This document shows, piece by piece, positions 19,054 to 31,187 of a stretch of DNA of 64,000 bases; the first letter of the stretch is position 1, and the number at the start of each line of letters is the position of its first letter. A model generated the notes under the pieces. It searched no databases. It saw nothing but the letters and a program-made list of their open reading frames with translations, and was not told the DNA's origin. The position numbers were made by a program, and so were the translations under genes. This DNA comes from Siphlonurus alternatus. Lineage: Eukaryota > Arthropoda > Insecta > Ephemeroptera > Siphlonuridae. The stretch lies in the NCBI GenBank assembly GCA_949825025.1, contig OX463788.1, forward strand, positions 26,669,036 through 26,733,035, written 5' to 3'.

Positions 19054-19819
19054 AATTCTTAATTTAACTTTGCTGACTCATATGAAGTTAAGTACTACAA
19101 ATGAGACTGTCACTATAAAATATGCATTTTAGAGATTCATATTTGTGGGGAAAAAAATTTTTATTGACACTCATTTCAATAATATTTAAATAAAATATAT
19201 AATTATTACCTCTATGAGCTTGGAGTTCGAGGCTGGGTTAAGAGCAAATTAATAAGTTTAATCTCTTCATTCCTCCATTGATTAACGTATGCCCAGAAAC
19301 AGTGCGGAAGCATATCGATATGTATCGGATATCGATGCTATTTCAAATCCTGAGGTGCTAATTTTTGCCTCGGCTTTTCTCTTGAAATTAGTGACAGCTA
19401 TTAATTTACTCTATATTTTTTTTTAAACTTTAGTTGGTTGCACAATGCATACATTGTGTTTACACTGTTTATATACATTTTTAATTTTACAAATTTTCTT
19501 TAAAAAATTGCAAATTACAAATAAAATACCCTAAGAAATAAAAATACATTAAGAACAAATTTACTCAGACAGTACCTTTTAAGACATTTTATTGCTCTCA
19601 AACGCTTTTACCGAATAAAACTACTTGGCAACTTAGCTATTAGCAAATTTTTAATTTTAGATTTTGAGCAATTAATTTTCTATATCTATTAGTCAAATTA
19701 CTATTAATTTGACATGGGAAGTGTAGATTCTCAATTCTCAAGACTTGTTAATATTAATTAAGACCAAGCAAATTTTCAGATATACGCGTATTATATTTAG
19801 CAAACTGCTATATATATAT
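19054..19819. other. AT-rich DNA with a possible LINE C-terminal remnant
   Basis: On the minus strand about 19520-19790 there are broken stretches resembling a LINE ORF2 C-terminus (KLPSSFIR, then FKRY/LSKFV-like text) with several stops and frame changes. This is weak. Nothing else is recognised. Confidence 0.3.
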
Positions 19820-20129
19820 AATGGAGTATCGACCTCAAAATTTTTTATAGCAGAAATGGATAGAGGATGAAAAGTTATGTTACTCTGATTTTTTTCAGAT
19901 TTTTTAGGGACCGGGCGAAGTATTGCTAAAAAGTTTTGGCGAGGTCGGGTTCGAATCCACGTCCCTTTTGGGTCCTATCTTTTATTAAGAGAGGCGGCAC
20001 TTTTTCTGCACTTTCAATAATTTTTAAAAAATAGTTGCCGGGCTCTAAAAAATCTGAAAAAAATCAGAGCAGCATAACTTTGCACCCTCTATCCATTTCT
20101 GCAATAAAAAAAATTGAGGTCGGTACTCC

Positions 20130-20132
<3 letters not shown>
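19820..20132. mobile_element. Foldback MITE, GAGTAYCGACCTC family, copy B
   Basis: A complete copy of 313 bp, AATGGAGTATCGACCTC to GAGGTCGGTACTCCATT. The two ends are inverted repeats of about 100 bp. The core carries GGGTTCGAATCC at 19947-19958, a Pol III box-B-like motif. Flanks are TA repeats on both sides, so the target duplication cannot be read. Confidence 0.85.
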
Positions 20133-20178
<46 letters not shown>

Positions 20179-20222
20179 ATATATAATATATTATTATATA
20201 TATACATATATGTGTGTGTGTG
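20133..20222. repeat. (TA)n microsatellite
   Basis: TA-rich simple sequence directly abutting the right end of the foldback element, ending in a short GT run. Confidence 0.85.
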
Positions 20223-20869
20223 TTAATTATTGCAAACAGGCATGTCGTGAAGTGACTGACCTTCATCCTCAAATTCAATACACATCGTTGCAGATACCAT
20301 GTAAACAAACAGGCATTTCTTATGATCCCTTCAGTACGTACAATGTACGCTAAAAATTAGTCTAATTTGAGGAGATTTCAGATTTTGTCTCAACAGGCTC
20401 AAAATTAAAGTGAAATTTGCTGTCATCTAGCTCATTTAACATACGTGTACATGTTAATAACAAGAACTTAATAATACGAAAACGTTGAGAGTGATGTTGT
20501 GGAGGATGGAAGCATTATTTTAATTACTATTCCTTAACAGTTTGATCAATTATAATGTGTAAAAAGATTAATAAGGAATTTTGCAACTGCAATTTCATTT
20601 TATCATAAAATCTTGAATATTCCCAAACCACGCGATGAGTTTGCTTTCCTCCTGTAACCCTGCAGTGTTTCAACTAATTCTCGCAGAACAATATTTTGCA
20701 ACAATGTATTATATATTCTCTATTTATTTTGTGTATATCTAATTATATAATACATGTATTATATTAACACTCATTTGTTAAAAATTCTCAATTACATTTT
20801 TGAAAACACTAATTATCATATATATGGAAAACTATTAATGTTCGTGTATTCAAGTGCGTACTGCAATTC
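20223..20869. other. AT-rich non-coding DNA
   Basis: Nothing recognised in either strand. Confidence 0.5.
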
Positions 20870-21024
20870 ATCGGCGCGATTCTCGAAGAGAGCTATCCAG
20901 GTTTCTCACATTCTCACTAACCACGTTTAGTGTCATTGAATTAGGCTGGCGCTAACCGTGGTTAGTGGGAAAGCTGGATAACTTTCTGAATAACTCTTTT
21001 CACTCTTTTGTGAATCGCCCCCGC
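20870..21024. mobile_element. Short palindromic MITE, GGCGCGATT family
   Basis: Begins GGCGCGATTCTCGAAG and ends GTGAATCGCCCC. Inner arms contain CTAACCACGTTTAG and its complement. It is related to the better-defined copy at 41593-41744. No clear target duplication is seen. Confidence 0.65.
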
Positions 21025-21777
21025 CATGGCATATATTACCTGCATGCTTTCTTGGTTTTCATGAAATTTTGAGCTAAAAAATTAGAATGAATTGTCATGG
21101 CCGGCATTTATACAGTATAGAGATCATTATTTATATAATTATATGCTGACAAAAATTGTTCTTATTTTGTATAATAAAAAGAACTAATATTTATTTCATC
21201 GTGTCACAAACTAACTTAATTATCTCCCGCTAGGATGGTTTGCCAAATAGGTTCCGTGGTTCCGTGGTTGATGGTTCCACACTTAACTATACAATTACTT
21301 GCGAGCCTGGACGCATGATTCCGCCCATGGATAAGTTTTATTTATTTATATTCCATGCTATACTGCAGTATACTGTACATACATACAACTGGCTTGCCGC
21401 AGAACAACCGTTATAGTTTACGCTTTGTCACAATCAAGCTGAGTTGTGTGCATGGGCTTTTACTGGCTCATGACCAGACGGAACGGGGAAACAATAAGCC
21501 AGCTTCCTGCCCAGCAGAATTATACTACTGCCAAACCAAAACTGATTCATGGCATGCTGCAAGATTGCCGTTCACCGTCCAGTAAGCAACATGCAGCTCT
21601 CGTCAGTATAATATATAATAAATATAATATACTATTAGTAATACAGCAGGTGAATCCAGCCTACTATAGCTGAGCGCCAATTTCAGTTGAATGAATTAGT
21701 CTGCATATATACTGTATAATTAAAGTAAAAAAAGTCACGCCACTACTGTAAGCAGCTCGCTTTGATGCGATATATTG

Positions 21778-21838
<61 letters not shown>

Positions 21839-22877
21839 GGATATACCTCAATTGCCCCAAAATACCAACCAACCAACCATATATATACGTTAAAAATGTT
21901 ACAATCTAATTTTACTTGAAGATTAAAACCTGACTATAAAAAAATGAGAATATGCATATAGCACAATTGAAAGATATTATGTATATGTATGTACAAAATA
22001 TTATGTCTAGAAAGTTTATTTATTCATTTATTTATTTTATATTATTAATTTTTAAGGTTCACTATTATACTGCAGGCAGTAAATAAATAAAAGTATTTTT
22101 GGTGATAAAATTAAGTATAAAGCAAAACAAGAGTATCTGTCGATGGTGTAGTATATACGTGTTATAAAATGGTGCAATATGCCATTAGCTCACCCAATTA
22201 GAAATTTATATTGCAGCAAGCCACAAAAGTATATGGACCGCTGTTGCCCTTCAGGCAGGGCACTTGGATTCCTCGCTAAGTTTATAATGAACTCCTCAAT
22301 AAAATGCCTCAAGTCATTGCGCTATAATAACCTAAATTAAAAATTACCTGAGGCAAGCATGTATAGCGGTGATATACGATGGTCATTAGTAGGTATATTC
22401 GATATAATTATTTTTTACACATTTTGCATATTGCAACGCTCTGTTTCCAAATGTCATTGTATTTTAAGTTTAATTAGTTATAACATTGATGACAATAATG
22501 AAGATTATGTTTTATTAAAAATAACTAATAAATATTACAAGTACTAAAATTATACTTTTAATTAACAATTGTTCAATCTCCACTTCTTACAGTACAATTT
22601 TGAAAATTTTTAAAATTGTGAAAGTTTGAAATTTTGTCCCTAATGTTTTCAAAAAATGTCATGTTGCAATCAATCAATATGCTAATTATTTTTTGAGCGC
22701 CCTGTATTGTGGCTGTGTACTGTGTACAAAATGCATCTCTACATTCAGAACCAAGAAAAATTATTTTCAATGTATATATATAGATATTGTTGTTGATGAT
22801 CAAAAAAAGCATTTTTTTTTTTTTTTTTAAATTTTAATCCTTTAATGTTTAACATATTTGTTTCAAAACTATTTTTT
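21025..22877. other. AT-rich non-coding DNA with a (TA)n array
   Basis: No gene recognised. A (TA)n array occupies 21781-21836. Open frames at 21355-21673 and 22359-22812 lack motifs. A poly-T run lies at 22811-22828. Confidence 0.5.
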
Positions 22878-23345
22878 CTCTAATCATAATTATAATACAG
22901 TATTTTTAAAAATTTGTTTTGTAGTATTTGCAAAGATTTCAATGCATTTTGGCAAGCATTTCTCCATATTCTTATCAATAGTTTAAATGTGAATGAACAG
23001 GAATAATAGATTTGTTTTTTAACACTGGTGGGAAATAATACCGATCGAGTACGCCATAAAATTCCAATTACTTGCAAAATTTTTGTTTTTACAAATGTAA
23101 TATAATTTTCCCATTTTAAATGCGAGTCAATAATAAAACCTAAATATTTGTATTCATCTACTCTTGTTTTATTATTGTATTGTCTATTGAAAGAGGGACT
23201 CTACAACCTATATGAATTTTTTTTCCTCATTTTACTATCATAAATTTAGTTTTATTTGCATGAAGTGTTGGAAAATTAGTTTTAAACCAATTAATAAATT
23301 TAGATCATGTTATATGTTCTTGATTTTTAGAACTATATACTAGAC
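22878..23345 (-). pseudogene. LINE ORF2 connector/C-terminal remnant
   Basis: The minus-strand translation, with several stops, resembles the post-YADD part of a LINE ORF2: 'WFKTNFPTLHANKTKFM', then a 'YKYLGF.IDSHLKWENYI' like block at about 23120-23150. A continuous frame at 22880-23077 contains LQILQNKFLKILY, matching the usual 'LQ.LQNK.LK.IY' segment. No endonuclease or catalytic RT motifs remain. Confidence 0.55.
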
Positions 23346-24392
23346 AAATTTAATATCATCATCAATTTATAAAGTTCGAACTAGAGACGACAAATGGTCA
23401 CGTTGTAAGAGGATTTTTCGCCTTTTAGAATGCCGAGCATTAAGGCATGAAAATGGACGAAGCATGTCTATCTATGTTCCTTGCATGACCTTGCAGGCCA
23501 CTCATCTTTGGCCTGCCCGCTATATACCTTCACTCACCCTATCATTCTAATCAGCGTCTCACGCACTTCAAATGCTACTGGAATTAATCTCACTGAAAGC
23601 TAGCTCTTCAGGTGGAGTAGCGTATATATATATACCTTTTAATATTTCTGGGTGCTTTTTTTTTCTTTTTCAAATCATCTTATTCAAAATTCTTTTGCCA
23701 CGGCAACGTAGAAACGTATAATTTGCATGGCTGTTCTATAAAAGTTAAACTGAGGAATTACAACACTAATCAAATCAATTACAACGTATGAGGGTCAATT
23801 AGTTACTGGCACCCAACTACATATACAATATAAGAAAATGACAAAACTTGCAAATTTTTACAAAATAGTACTAAAAATTATATACAATAAAAATGTTTTT
23901 ATGTGCAAAAACTAAAATTTCTCTCATTACAGACTATATTGAAATTATTGATCTCATTTTCTTTCAGAAATGTCAAAGGTCAGACCTGTTTAACAATAAT
24001 TAACTGATACTGTAATTGGTGGCCATCCAGAGGTCCAGAAGGACCTTATTACTTATCCCTCCCAGGCTCATCTTGAAATTTAAAAAAAATGTTATAATTA
24101 AAGATCAGTCCCTGCATGGAATAAACTGTCATATCATTTTAGTACACGATTAAAAGACTTGTACTAGTCTTGAACAGAACAACAAGTCTTTTAACTCCTG
24201 TACTTTTAGATTGACAAAATCTTTTCAATTTATTTTAATTAAATAATAAATAATTGAATTTAATTGAAATTATCTTAATTAGGGTCATTGCACCTTATCG
24301 GATGCTCGAATCGTGACGCATTTTCTCGCGCTGTATATTTGCTGGCTGTTCATGGATATCACGAGAGCGTCCGATCAGGTAGTACTGTACTA
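23346..24392. other. AT-rich non-coding DNA
   Basis: Nothing recognised. Confidence 0.5.
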
Positions 24393-24786
24393 TCTTAATT
24401 TTATTTATTTTTTTACAAGGATACACCCCTAAGAGCTTACAGCTCGCGGCGGGGTAATAGGTAGGGATAAAGTAGGAAAAGGATGGCGGCCACGGCCTGT
24501 TACGCGTCCCAGCATTCGCTGAGGTGAGACTTAGGGAACCGTGGAAAACCTCAGTTAGGACTGACGGACGGACACCTCTACTTTTTATCAATGGACAAAA
24601 GTGATGTCCGAAACCTGGGGAACCACACAAATGCATCACTGCACCATAGGTGGAAAGCGATGCGAATTTACCACAGGGAGAGAGCAACATAATTTTTAGT
24701 TGAAACGGTCACCACTAACCACGCTCAACGTAGCTTGACTTTGGTGATCTAACAAAAACCGATCAATGAACTGCGCCACGCTCAAT
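24393..24786 (-). mobile_element. 5S-rRNA-derived SINE, copy 1
   Basis: Read on the minus strand, the head GAGCGTGGCGCAGTTCATTG is followed by GATCACCAAAGTCAAGC and GAGCGTGGTTAG, then a conserved body and a tail CCTTGTAAAAAAATAAAT. The GATCNCCNAAGTCAAGC to GGTTAG block corresponds to the internal promoter of 5S rRNA. This copy has lost part of the box C region. Frames inside it are not genes. Confidence 0.75.
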
Positions 24787-24881
24787 CTCAGATAATATAA
24801 TTTTTGAATTTGCTTCCGCACTCTAAAAAATCTGGAAAAAAAAAAAAAGTCAGAAAAACATAGTTTTGTGTATTTTTTCTG

Positions 24882-25428
24882 AATATTGACCTCACAATTT
24901 TTAATGCAGAAATGGATAGAGGGTGCAAAGTCATATGTTTTGATTTTTTTTCAATTTTTTTCGACTTCGGGAACTATTTTAAAAAAATTCTTGAAAGCAT
25001 GGTGGCTCTATTTACTATGGTGCAGTCACGATCGCCTATTTTCAAATTTGGTGCGTAAATGGTTCCACTTTTTATCCAATCACCGAGCGTAAATGCTGTC
25101 ACGTGATAAAAATTACGCACTCTGATTGGCCCAGCCTTATACATGGGTCTTATCCGTGTCACTTCCCCTCCTAGGTCTCTAGCTTCCCTGCTTGAAAGTG
25201 CAGAGAGAGGGACGTCTCAGAGGAAAGCGGGAAGCGGTTCCAACCCCAAAATTCCCCCCTCCCCTGTCTTAGTAAAAGGATAGGACCTAACCCGACCCGA
25301 CCCGACTTAACCAAAACTTTTTATCGATATTTCCTGGGCTCTAAAAAATCTGAAACAGATCAGAATGGCATAATTTTGCACCCTCTATCCATTTTTACAA
25401 TAAAAAATTTTGAGGTCGATACTCCATT
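24882..25428. mobile_element. Foldback MITE, GAGTAYCGACCTC family, copy C
   Basis: The left end is decayed (GAATATTGACCTCAC) and the right end is AGGTCGATACTCCATT. The termini pair over about 90 bp. Its centre (about 24995-25260) holds a longer, GC-richer insert than other copies. A fragment of another copy lies at about 24800-24865. Confidence 0.7.
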
Positions 25429-26827
25429 TTGGAAAAAAAAACGAAAGCATTATAAATTGTTCATTAAATTATTATTATAAGTTACTTGTAAACTCAATTT
25501 TAATCTCAATTTTTTATTGAAAACAAAAAAAGAACTATAATAATAAATGAATAAAATAACAATTGATTTTTTTGTGGGAGCGAAGTTCCTTTAAAGAGCT
25601 TATATTATGATCTAATGTAATAATATTATATTATATATATTATATACATTAAAGTTATACTTGATAGTACAAAAATGGGTTTCTAATTTTTGTTTTAACT
25701 ATCATGTTTATAAAAAAAAGTATAAGAATGCATTTCGTTATATTATTCAGTGCATATAGTACAGTAGGCCAAGTACAGTGTACGTGCTTTTCAACTTGAA
25801 TTGGCTGAGGGGTTGGTGTTTTACTCAACATCGACGCGAGCGAGCACAAACTAAAATATTATAAATTATATAACAGGCCGTTGTTGCATAAGGCAGCAGC
25901 AGAGGGCAGGTAGATTTAAGGTGCAGAACCTGAGGAGCCCCAGGCGAGGCACGACCATGCGAGCATTATCGAGGATGGATCTACGCGCATCATCAGAGCT
26001 TTATTGGCTATGGCACGCACGAGCGACGAACGGGTGGAGGTACAGCACCGTGCAGAAACATTGAATTATAAATAAAACTTTAACCACGTTTTAATTTGAA
26101 AGAATGCAGAAATTAGGTCGCCAAGTGACAAATAATTTTGGAAACTTAATTTTCTTAAAAAAAAAACAGGTTAAAGAATGGCTTCTCTCCAACTCATAAA
26201 AAAAATGATCATAATATATTAATTTAAAAAAAGTAACATATAGGAAATTACTCAATCATGTATCAGTAAATATCTAATTCAGTATTATTTTTTTATTTTT
26301 TTTACTTGCTAATTTTTTTTGTATTTTTTTTTTTTTTCATGTGATAGTTCCTTAATATATTTAAATTATTTAAAATTATATATATTTTTATTACTGTGCC
26401 CCTTTAATAATGTTTATTAACATGTATTTTGTATGTAATCTATTTCAACTTCTATCTGTTTCAGCCAAACTGTAATACATTATTTTTCATCCTATAGGAA
26501 TCAAAGGTTTAAATTTAGTAGACATTTTGGAAAATTTTAAAATATGAATTAACTGCTTTATATACATAAATAACAAATATTCTTTCCTTTTTCTTCCATT
26601 CTTTACTTATAAATAATAAATAATTAAAATATAATTGCATATTGTATGATTTAATAATTTACAGCATAATACACTATTTACTGTTAAAAAAATCTCAATT
26701 TTGAATTCGAAGTATGACTATATGTATACATGACCAAAACGTGTCAATTGCCCCAAAATACAAACTAATATATCATGATAGATGATATATGTGTAATATG
26801 TATATATAATTATATATATATATATAT

Positions 26828-26865
<38 letters not shown>

Positions 26866-26936
26866 ATATGTATATATATATATGTCTGACTCAAAATATA
26901 TTTAGTAATAAGAAATATAAGTAATTAATAAATGTT
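25429..26936. other. AT-rich non-coding DNA with (TA)n
   Basis: No gene recognised. TA-rich simple repeats occupy about 26800-26883. A GC-richer patch near 25880-26050 has no frame with recognisable content. Confidence 0.5.
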
Positions 26937-27213
26937 GGGGGGGGGGGGGGCACTCACAAAGTCATTTAACCCTACTTTAACCTAGATTTTATCCCCCGTG
27001 TTAAAGCGAGTGCAAAACATGGTACTAAACCATGGGTTAAACATGGTGCTGAAAAATGTGGGCTAAATCGAGGTAAAGCAATGTTGAACAGATCTGATAC
27101 GTTTAGCACCATGTTTAGCCCCTGGTTAAGTACCATGTTTAGCACTCGCTTTAACCCGAGGGATAAAAATCGAGGCTAAAGTAGGGTTAAATAAGTGCTT
27201 TGTGAATGCCTCC
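26937..27213. mobile_element. Palindromic MITE, GGGGCATTCACAAAGC family, copy 1
   Basis: The left end is a G-run followed by CACTCACAAAG and TTTAACCCTACTTTA. The right end is its near complement, ending GTGCTTTGTGAATGCCTCCC. The whole 277 bp folds on itself. A related element lies at 29188-29605. Confidence 0.75.
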
Positions 27214-28242
27214 CGTCATTATGAAGTAATTTAATCGATACATTTAAAACATTATATTTCCACTGATTCCGATCGAACTTCTATACATTAATCACATTTA
27301 CGTACTTAAATACGATGACTGAAACTGCAAAAGACGCAACACCAATTATCAACATGCAGGTAAAATAAATTCTATTTTTTATATTATTGGCATCTCCAAA
27401 GGGAAAAGGTTTTGTTCCTCTTAATTTATTTCATTACTAAAACAACGCATTATTCTGATCGAAAAGGGGAGTGGGGGTCAAGAGAGAAGATAAAGGAAAA
27501 AAACTATATAAGCACGCAGCTTAAGTTAAAGGTACAAAAAATACTAAGTTTATAGTAAGAGGTCACGACCTATAGTGTTCCCACGGAGTAAGTTTTGGCT
27601 GGCCCCCTGTTGCCTTCTAGGCATATATCTCTGGAGTGAGGATAGCTCTACAACTACGAGCTATAGAGCTGGCAAAGTACAAATCGCCCAAGAGGAGGAA
27701 TCTTGCTTGTATCACATGCACGCAAATTTGTACTTTATACTCATTTATATTTATATTTTTATTATTTAAGAATTAAATAAACGAATCGAATTAAGTATGT
27801 GAATTATGATGATAATAATAACTTTATTAACTTTATTGGTTATTTGATAATTAAAAGGTATGTACTGATATGTTACTTGTTACTCCCAACATTTGTTTAT
27901 TTAGTAAATAAGTAGTAAATAATTATTCATTATAATTATTACAATTATTTATAACTTACAATTATTTATAATTATCTAAATAATTTACATTTCAATTATA
28001 TAGATATAATTAGATAACATAAATAATACGGCAGCATCCGAACGCGTTGTACGCTCTTAACATCGTTCACAACGCGTTGTAATAATTTTCATAGGTCCTA
28101 AACGCGTTGGGATCAAAATTGCAATGCTCCGAACTTGAATTTCGCTTCTTGGAATAGTTGTGGAATTTCTGCGCGTTGTGAACAAAAATTTTGCGTCCGA
28201 AGCAAATTCGCTTCCCGATGCCAACATAATATTATATACAAA
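27214..28242. other. AT-rich non-coding DNA
   Basis: No gene recognised. Around 28030-28110 the motif AACGCGTTG occurs several times, a local short repeat of unknown meaning. Confidence 0.5.
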
Positions 28243-28998
28243 TATGGAGTATCGACCTCAACAATTTTTATTGAATAGAGGGTGCAAAGTTATGCCATTC
28301 TGATTTTTTTTTTCAGATTTTTTAGAGTCCGGGAAGTATTGCTAAAAAGTTTTGCCGAGGTCGGATTTGAGCCCATGCTCCATTCAGTCCTTATCTTTTT
28401 ATTTCATGCAAAGGCGTTACCATAGAGTGATATATTGAATAGAGGTAGTATGCCCATGTTAAAAATTCAGACAAAAATTTTGATCCCCCTCTCGTTACCT
28501 TTTTGGCTTTTTATTGCCGTTTTGACAGCACACATTAATTACGCGAGTAGTTCGAGAATCTCTACGCGAGATGGCTCTTTTCACATTTTCCCCAAAATCT
28601 CGGCATCATCTCGCTTCTCTTCTCCTTTTCTCTGTCTTCTCACTCACGTGGTCCAGCCAGCCTGCTAGCGACCTGAGGGTGGGAGGGATGTTGCAGAGCC
28701 GGCAACCCTCAAGAAGACGTAACTTGACACCACACATGCACTGCTCGTTCCTGGCTCATGCTTGCAGCTACGTAATTCCTTTCCTTTCGCCTTAGAAATA
28801 TTTTCAGTCAATCGACATTTAATTTAAAAAAAATATGTACATAACTTACAAAATCCAGTAAAACGAAATAAATTATTATAATCACTTTATATTTATGACA
28901 AACGGGAAAAATTATATTATTATAAAGTAATTGATATTAAAAAGAGGGGCTATATTTCTTTATATTTTATTTTATTCTTGTACTATAATACTAAAAAA

Positions 28999-29187
28999 AT
29001 GTTGGGAGGTGCGCTTTACTGGGTCTCGTCAGATCACCGAAATCAAGCAACGCTGAACGTGGTTAGTAGTTGGATGGGTGACCATTTTCCACAAAAACCA
29101 TGTTTTCCACCCAGGGGTAAATCGTTGCTTTTCTACTATGTGGTTCCCTTGGCTTTGGACCATTGCACTTATTTTAAGTATACTGTA
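28999..29187 (+). mobile_element. 5S-rRNA-derived SINE, copy 2 (truncated)
   Basis: This is the closest copy to 5S rRNA in the window. GGTCTCGTCAGATCACCGAA, AATCAAGCAACGCTGAACG and GGTTAGTAGTTGGATGGG follow the order and spacing of the 5S gene from the 'TCTCGTCTGATC' segment to box C. The body after 29110 is short and diverged. Confidence 0.75.
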
Positions 29188-29605
29188 GGGGGCATTCACA
29201 AAGCACTTTAACCCCAACTTTAGCCCCAAGTTTTTTATCCCTAGTACTAAACATGGTGCTAAACCAGGGGCTAACCATGTTTCAAGTAAAAAATACGCTG
29301 CTCCCTCCCTGGGGTAAATTCATCTCGCTTTCCACCCAGTGCAGTGATGCACTTGTGTGTGGTTCCGCAGGCTTTGAACATCGCTTTGGTCCATTGAGAA
29401 AAAGTAGAGATGTCCGTCCTGACTGAGGTTTTCTACGGTTCCCTCAGTCTCACCTCAGCGAATGCTGGGACGCGTAACAGGCCGTGGCATCCGTTCCCTA
29501 CCTTATCCCTACCCATTACCACGCCGCGAGCTGTAAGCTCTTAGAGGTGCATCCTTGTAAAAAAAAAAAAAAAAATTGGGGTTAAAGTGCTTTGAGAATG
29601 CCCCC
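29188..29605. mobile_element. Palindromic MITE, GGGGCATTCACAAAGC family, copy 2
   Basis: The ends are GGGGGCATTCACAAAGCACT and GTGCTTTGAGAATGCCCCC. Flanks are CTGTA (29183-29187) and CTGTG (29606-29610), a likely 5-bp target duplication with one change. It was interrupted by a SINE fragment at about 29282-29572. Confidence 0.78.
29282..29572 (+). mobile_element. 5S-rRNA-derived SINE, copy 3 (5'-truncated)
   Basis: It begins at TTTCAAGTAAAAAATACGC, after the 5S-like head, and runs through the conserved body to the tail ATCCTTGTAAAAAAAAAA. Matching body sequence lies at 33060-33260, 24405-24700 and 43870-44160. Confidence 0.8.
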
Positions 29606-30225
29606 CTGTGATATTTATATTTTTAATGCATGTTATTCATATATTGGAAACAATTGTGCTTCTTACACTGTTTTTGTATTATTATAAAAACAATTAAATA
29701 TATTTTATTTTTATTAAAAATGCATAATTAAACCCCCCCCCCTTAATTTCTATTAGTCCACAAAGAATATAAGGGAGTTTCGTGGCACTTACCAGGAGTG
29801 AAAAGAAGGAAAAACTACATCTTTATAACTAAATTTTTACCATTTATTTTGCTTTATTGCTTTTGTATATATAATATTAATATCGTATTTAGTTATAATA
29901 GAATCACCAAAAACATTTTAAAAATTAGTATAAGAAAGAAAAAAATAGCACCTCTTTTTAATATCAATAATTTTTTAATAATAATAATATCGTAGTTATA
30001 ATAGTCACCATAAACCTTTTTTAGAATTTATATGGGAAAAAAATAGCACCTCTTTTTAATATCAATTACTTTATAATAAAATATAATTTTTCCCGTTTGT
30101 CATAAATATAGAGTGATAATAATAATTTATTTCGTTTTACTGGATTTTGTAGGTTATGTACATATTTTTTTAAATTAAAAGTCGATTGACTGAAAATATT
30201 TCTAAGACGAAAGGAAAGGAATTAC

Positions 30226-30257
30226 CAGAGAGCTTTGATTTAAATCAAAGCTCTCTG
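30226..30257. mobile_element. 32-bp perfect palindrome micro-insertion
   Basis: A perfect palindrome, CAGAGAGCTTTGATTT and its complement, flanked by GAATTAC at 30219-30225 and 30258-30264. The opposite TIR (near 28765-28780) has the same context without it, so it is a real insertion with a 7-bp duplication. Confidence 0.88.
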
Positions 30258-30759
30258 GAATTACGTAGCTGCAAGCATGAGCCAGGAACGAGCAGTGCAT
30301 GTGTGGTGTCAAGTTACGTCTTCTTGAGGGTTGCCGGCTCTGCAACATCCCTCCCACCCTCAGGTCGCTAGCAGGCTGGCTGGACCACGTGAGTGAGAAG
30401 ACAGAGAAAAGGAGAAGAGAAGCGAGATGATGCCGAGATTTTGGGGAAAATGTGAAAAGAGCCATCTCGCGTAGAGATTCTCGAACTACTCGCGTAATTA
30501 ATGTGTGCTGTCAAAACGGCAATAAAAAGCCAAAAAGGTAACGAGAGGGGGATCAAAATTTTTGTCTGAATTTCTAACATGGGCATACTACCTCTATTCA
30601 ATATATCACTCTATGGCGTTACTTTCTCTGCACTTTCAATAATTTTTTAAAAATAGTTCCCGATTTCTAAAAAAATCTGAAAAAAAAATCAGAGTAGCAT
30701 AACTTTGCACCTTCTATCTACATTTCTGTAGTAAAAAATTTTGAGGCGGATACTCCATT

Positions 30760-31143
30760 TGCTTCTTAATTGTTGATTTCTTTACCACCTGGATAATTAA
30801 ATGGTACAGGGCAGGATTTTATAGTTACCTAAAAGGTAAAAGTTCATACGTGTAATTAGTAATTAATTAAAATAACTCGTAGCTTATTTCAAAATGTAAA
30901 AAATATTAAATTATAAATTCTATTATATTTATTTACTCATATTACGATTATATTAAATTTTACTTTAATATTTTACAGGGATCTTTGAGTTAGGTTCAAT
31001 TTGGACTGCTTGATCTCTTGCCTCTGATTTGTAGGAATTAAAAAAGTATACTAATTAATACTAATGAGTAAACGTATAATAAAGAGGAATCAGAAATATG
31101 ATAATTCTTTCTTGATTTATAATTCTGTACAATTGTTTAAATA

Positions 31144-31187
<44 letters not shown>

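Larger units (their letters stand above)
28421..30615. mobile_element. Long-TIR element with 7-bp target duplication
   Basis: The ends are CATAGAGTGATATATTGAAT and its complement, flanked by GCGTTAC at 28414-28420 and 30616-30622. Terminal inverted repeats are about 550 bp (28421-28970 and 30035-30615). The same frame beginning MNRGSMPML occurs in both arms because of the repeat, so it is not strong evidence for a protein. The centre contains two 5S-derived SINE pieces and a palindromic MITE. No transposase is seen. Confidence 0.82.
28243..30759. mobile_element. Foldback MITE, GAGTAYCGACCTC family, copy D (split)
   Basis: The left half is at 28243-28420 (ATGGAGTATCGACCTCAAC) and the right half at 30616-30759 (ending GATACTCCATTT). 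Together they make one element of ordinary size, separated by a 2.2-kb TIR element. Confidence 0.8.

Noticed and set aside
7317..19059. 6-bp target duplication for the large palindromic element
   Set aside because: The flanks GGAATC and AATTCT do not match, so I do not claim a duplication.
24295..24690. 131-residue minus-strand protein
   Set aside because: It is a translation of the 5S-derived SINE body; related frames appear in other SINE copies.
28435..28795. Conserved small proteins beginning MNRGSMPML and MALFTFS
   Set aside because: They are duplicated only because they lie in the long TIRs of one element. No domain or start context supports them.
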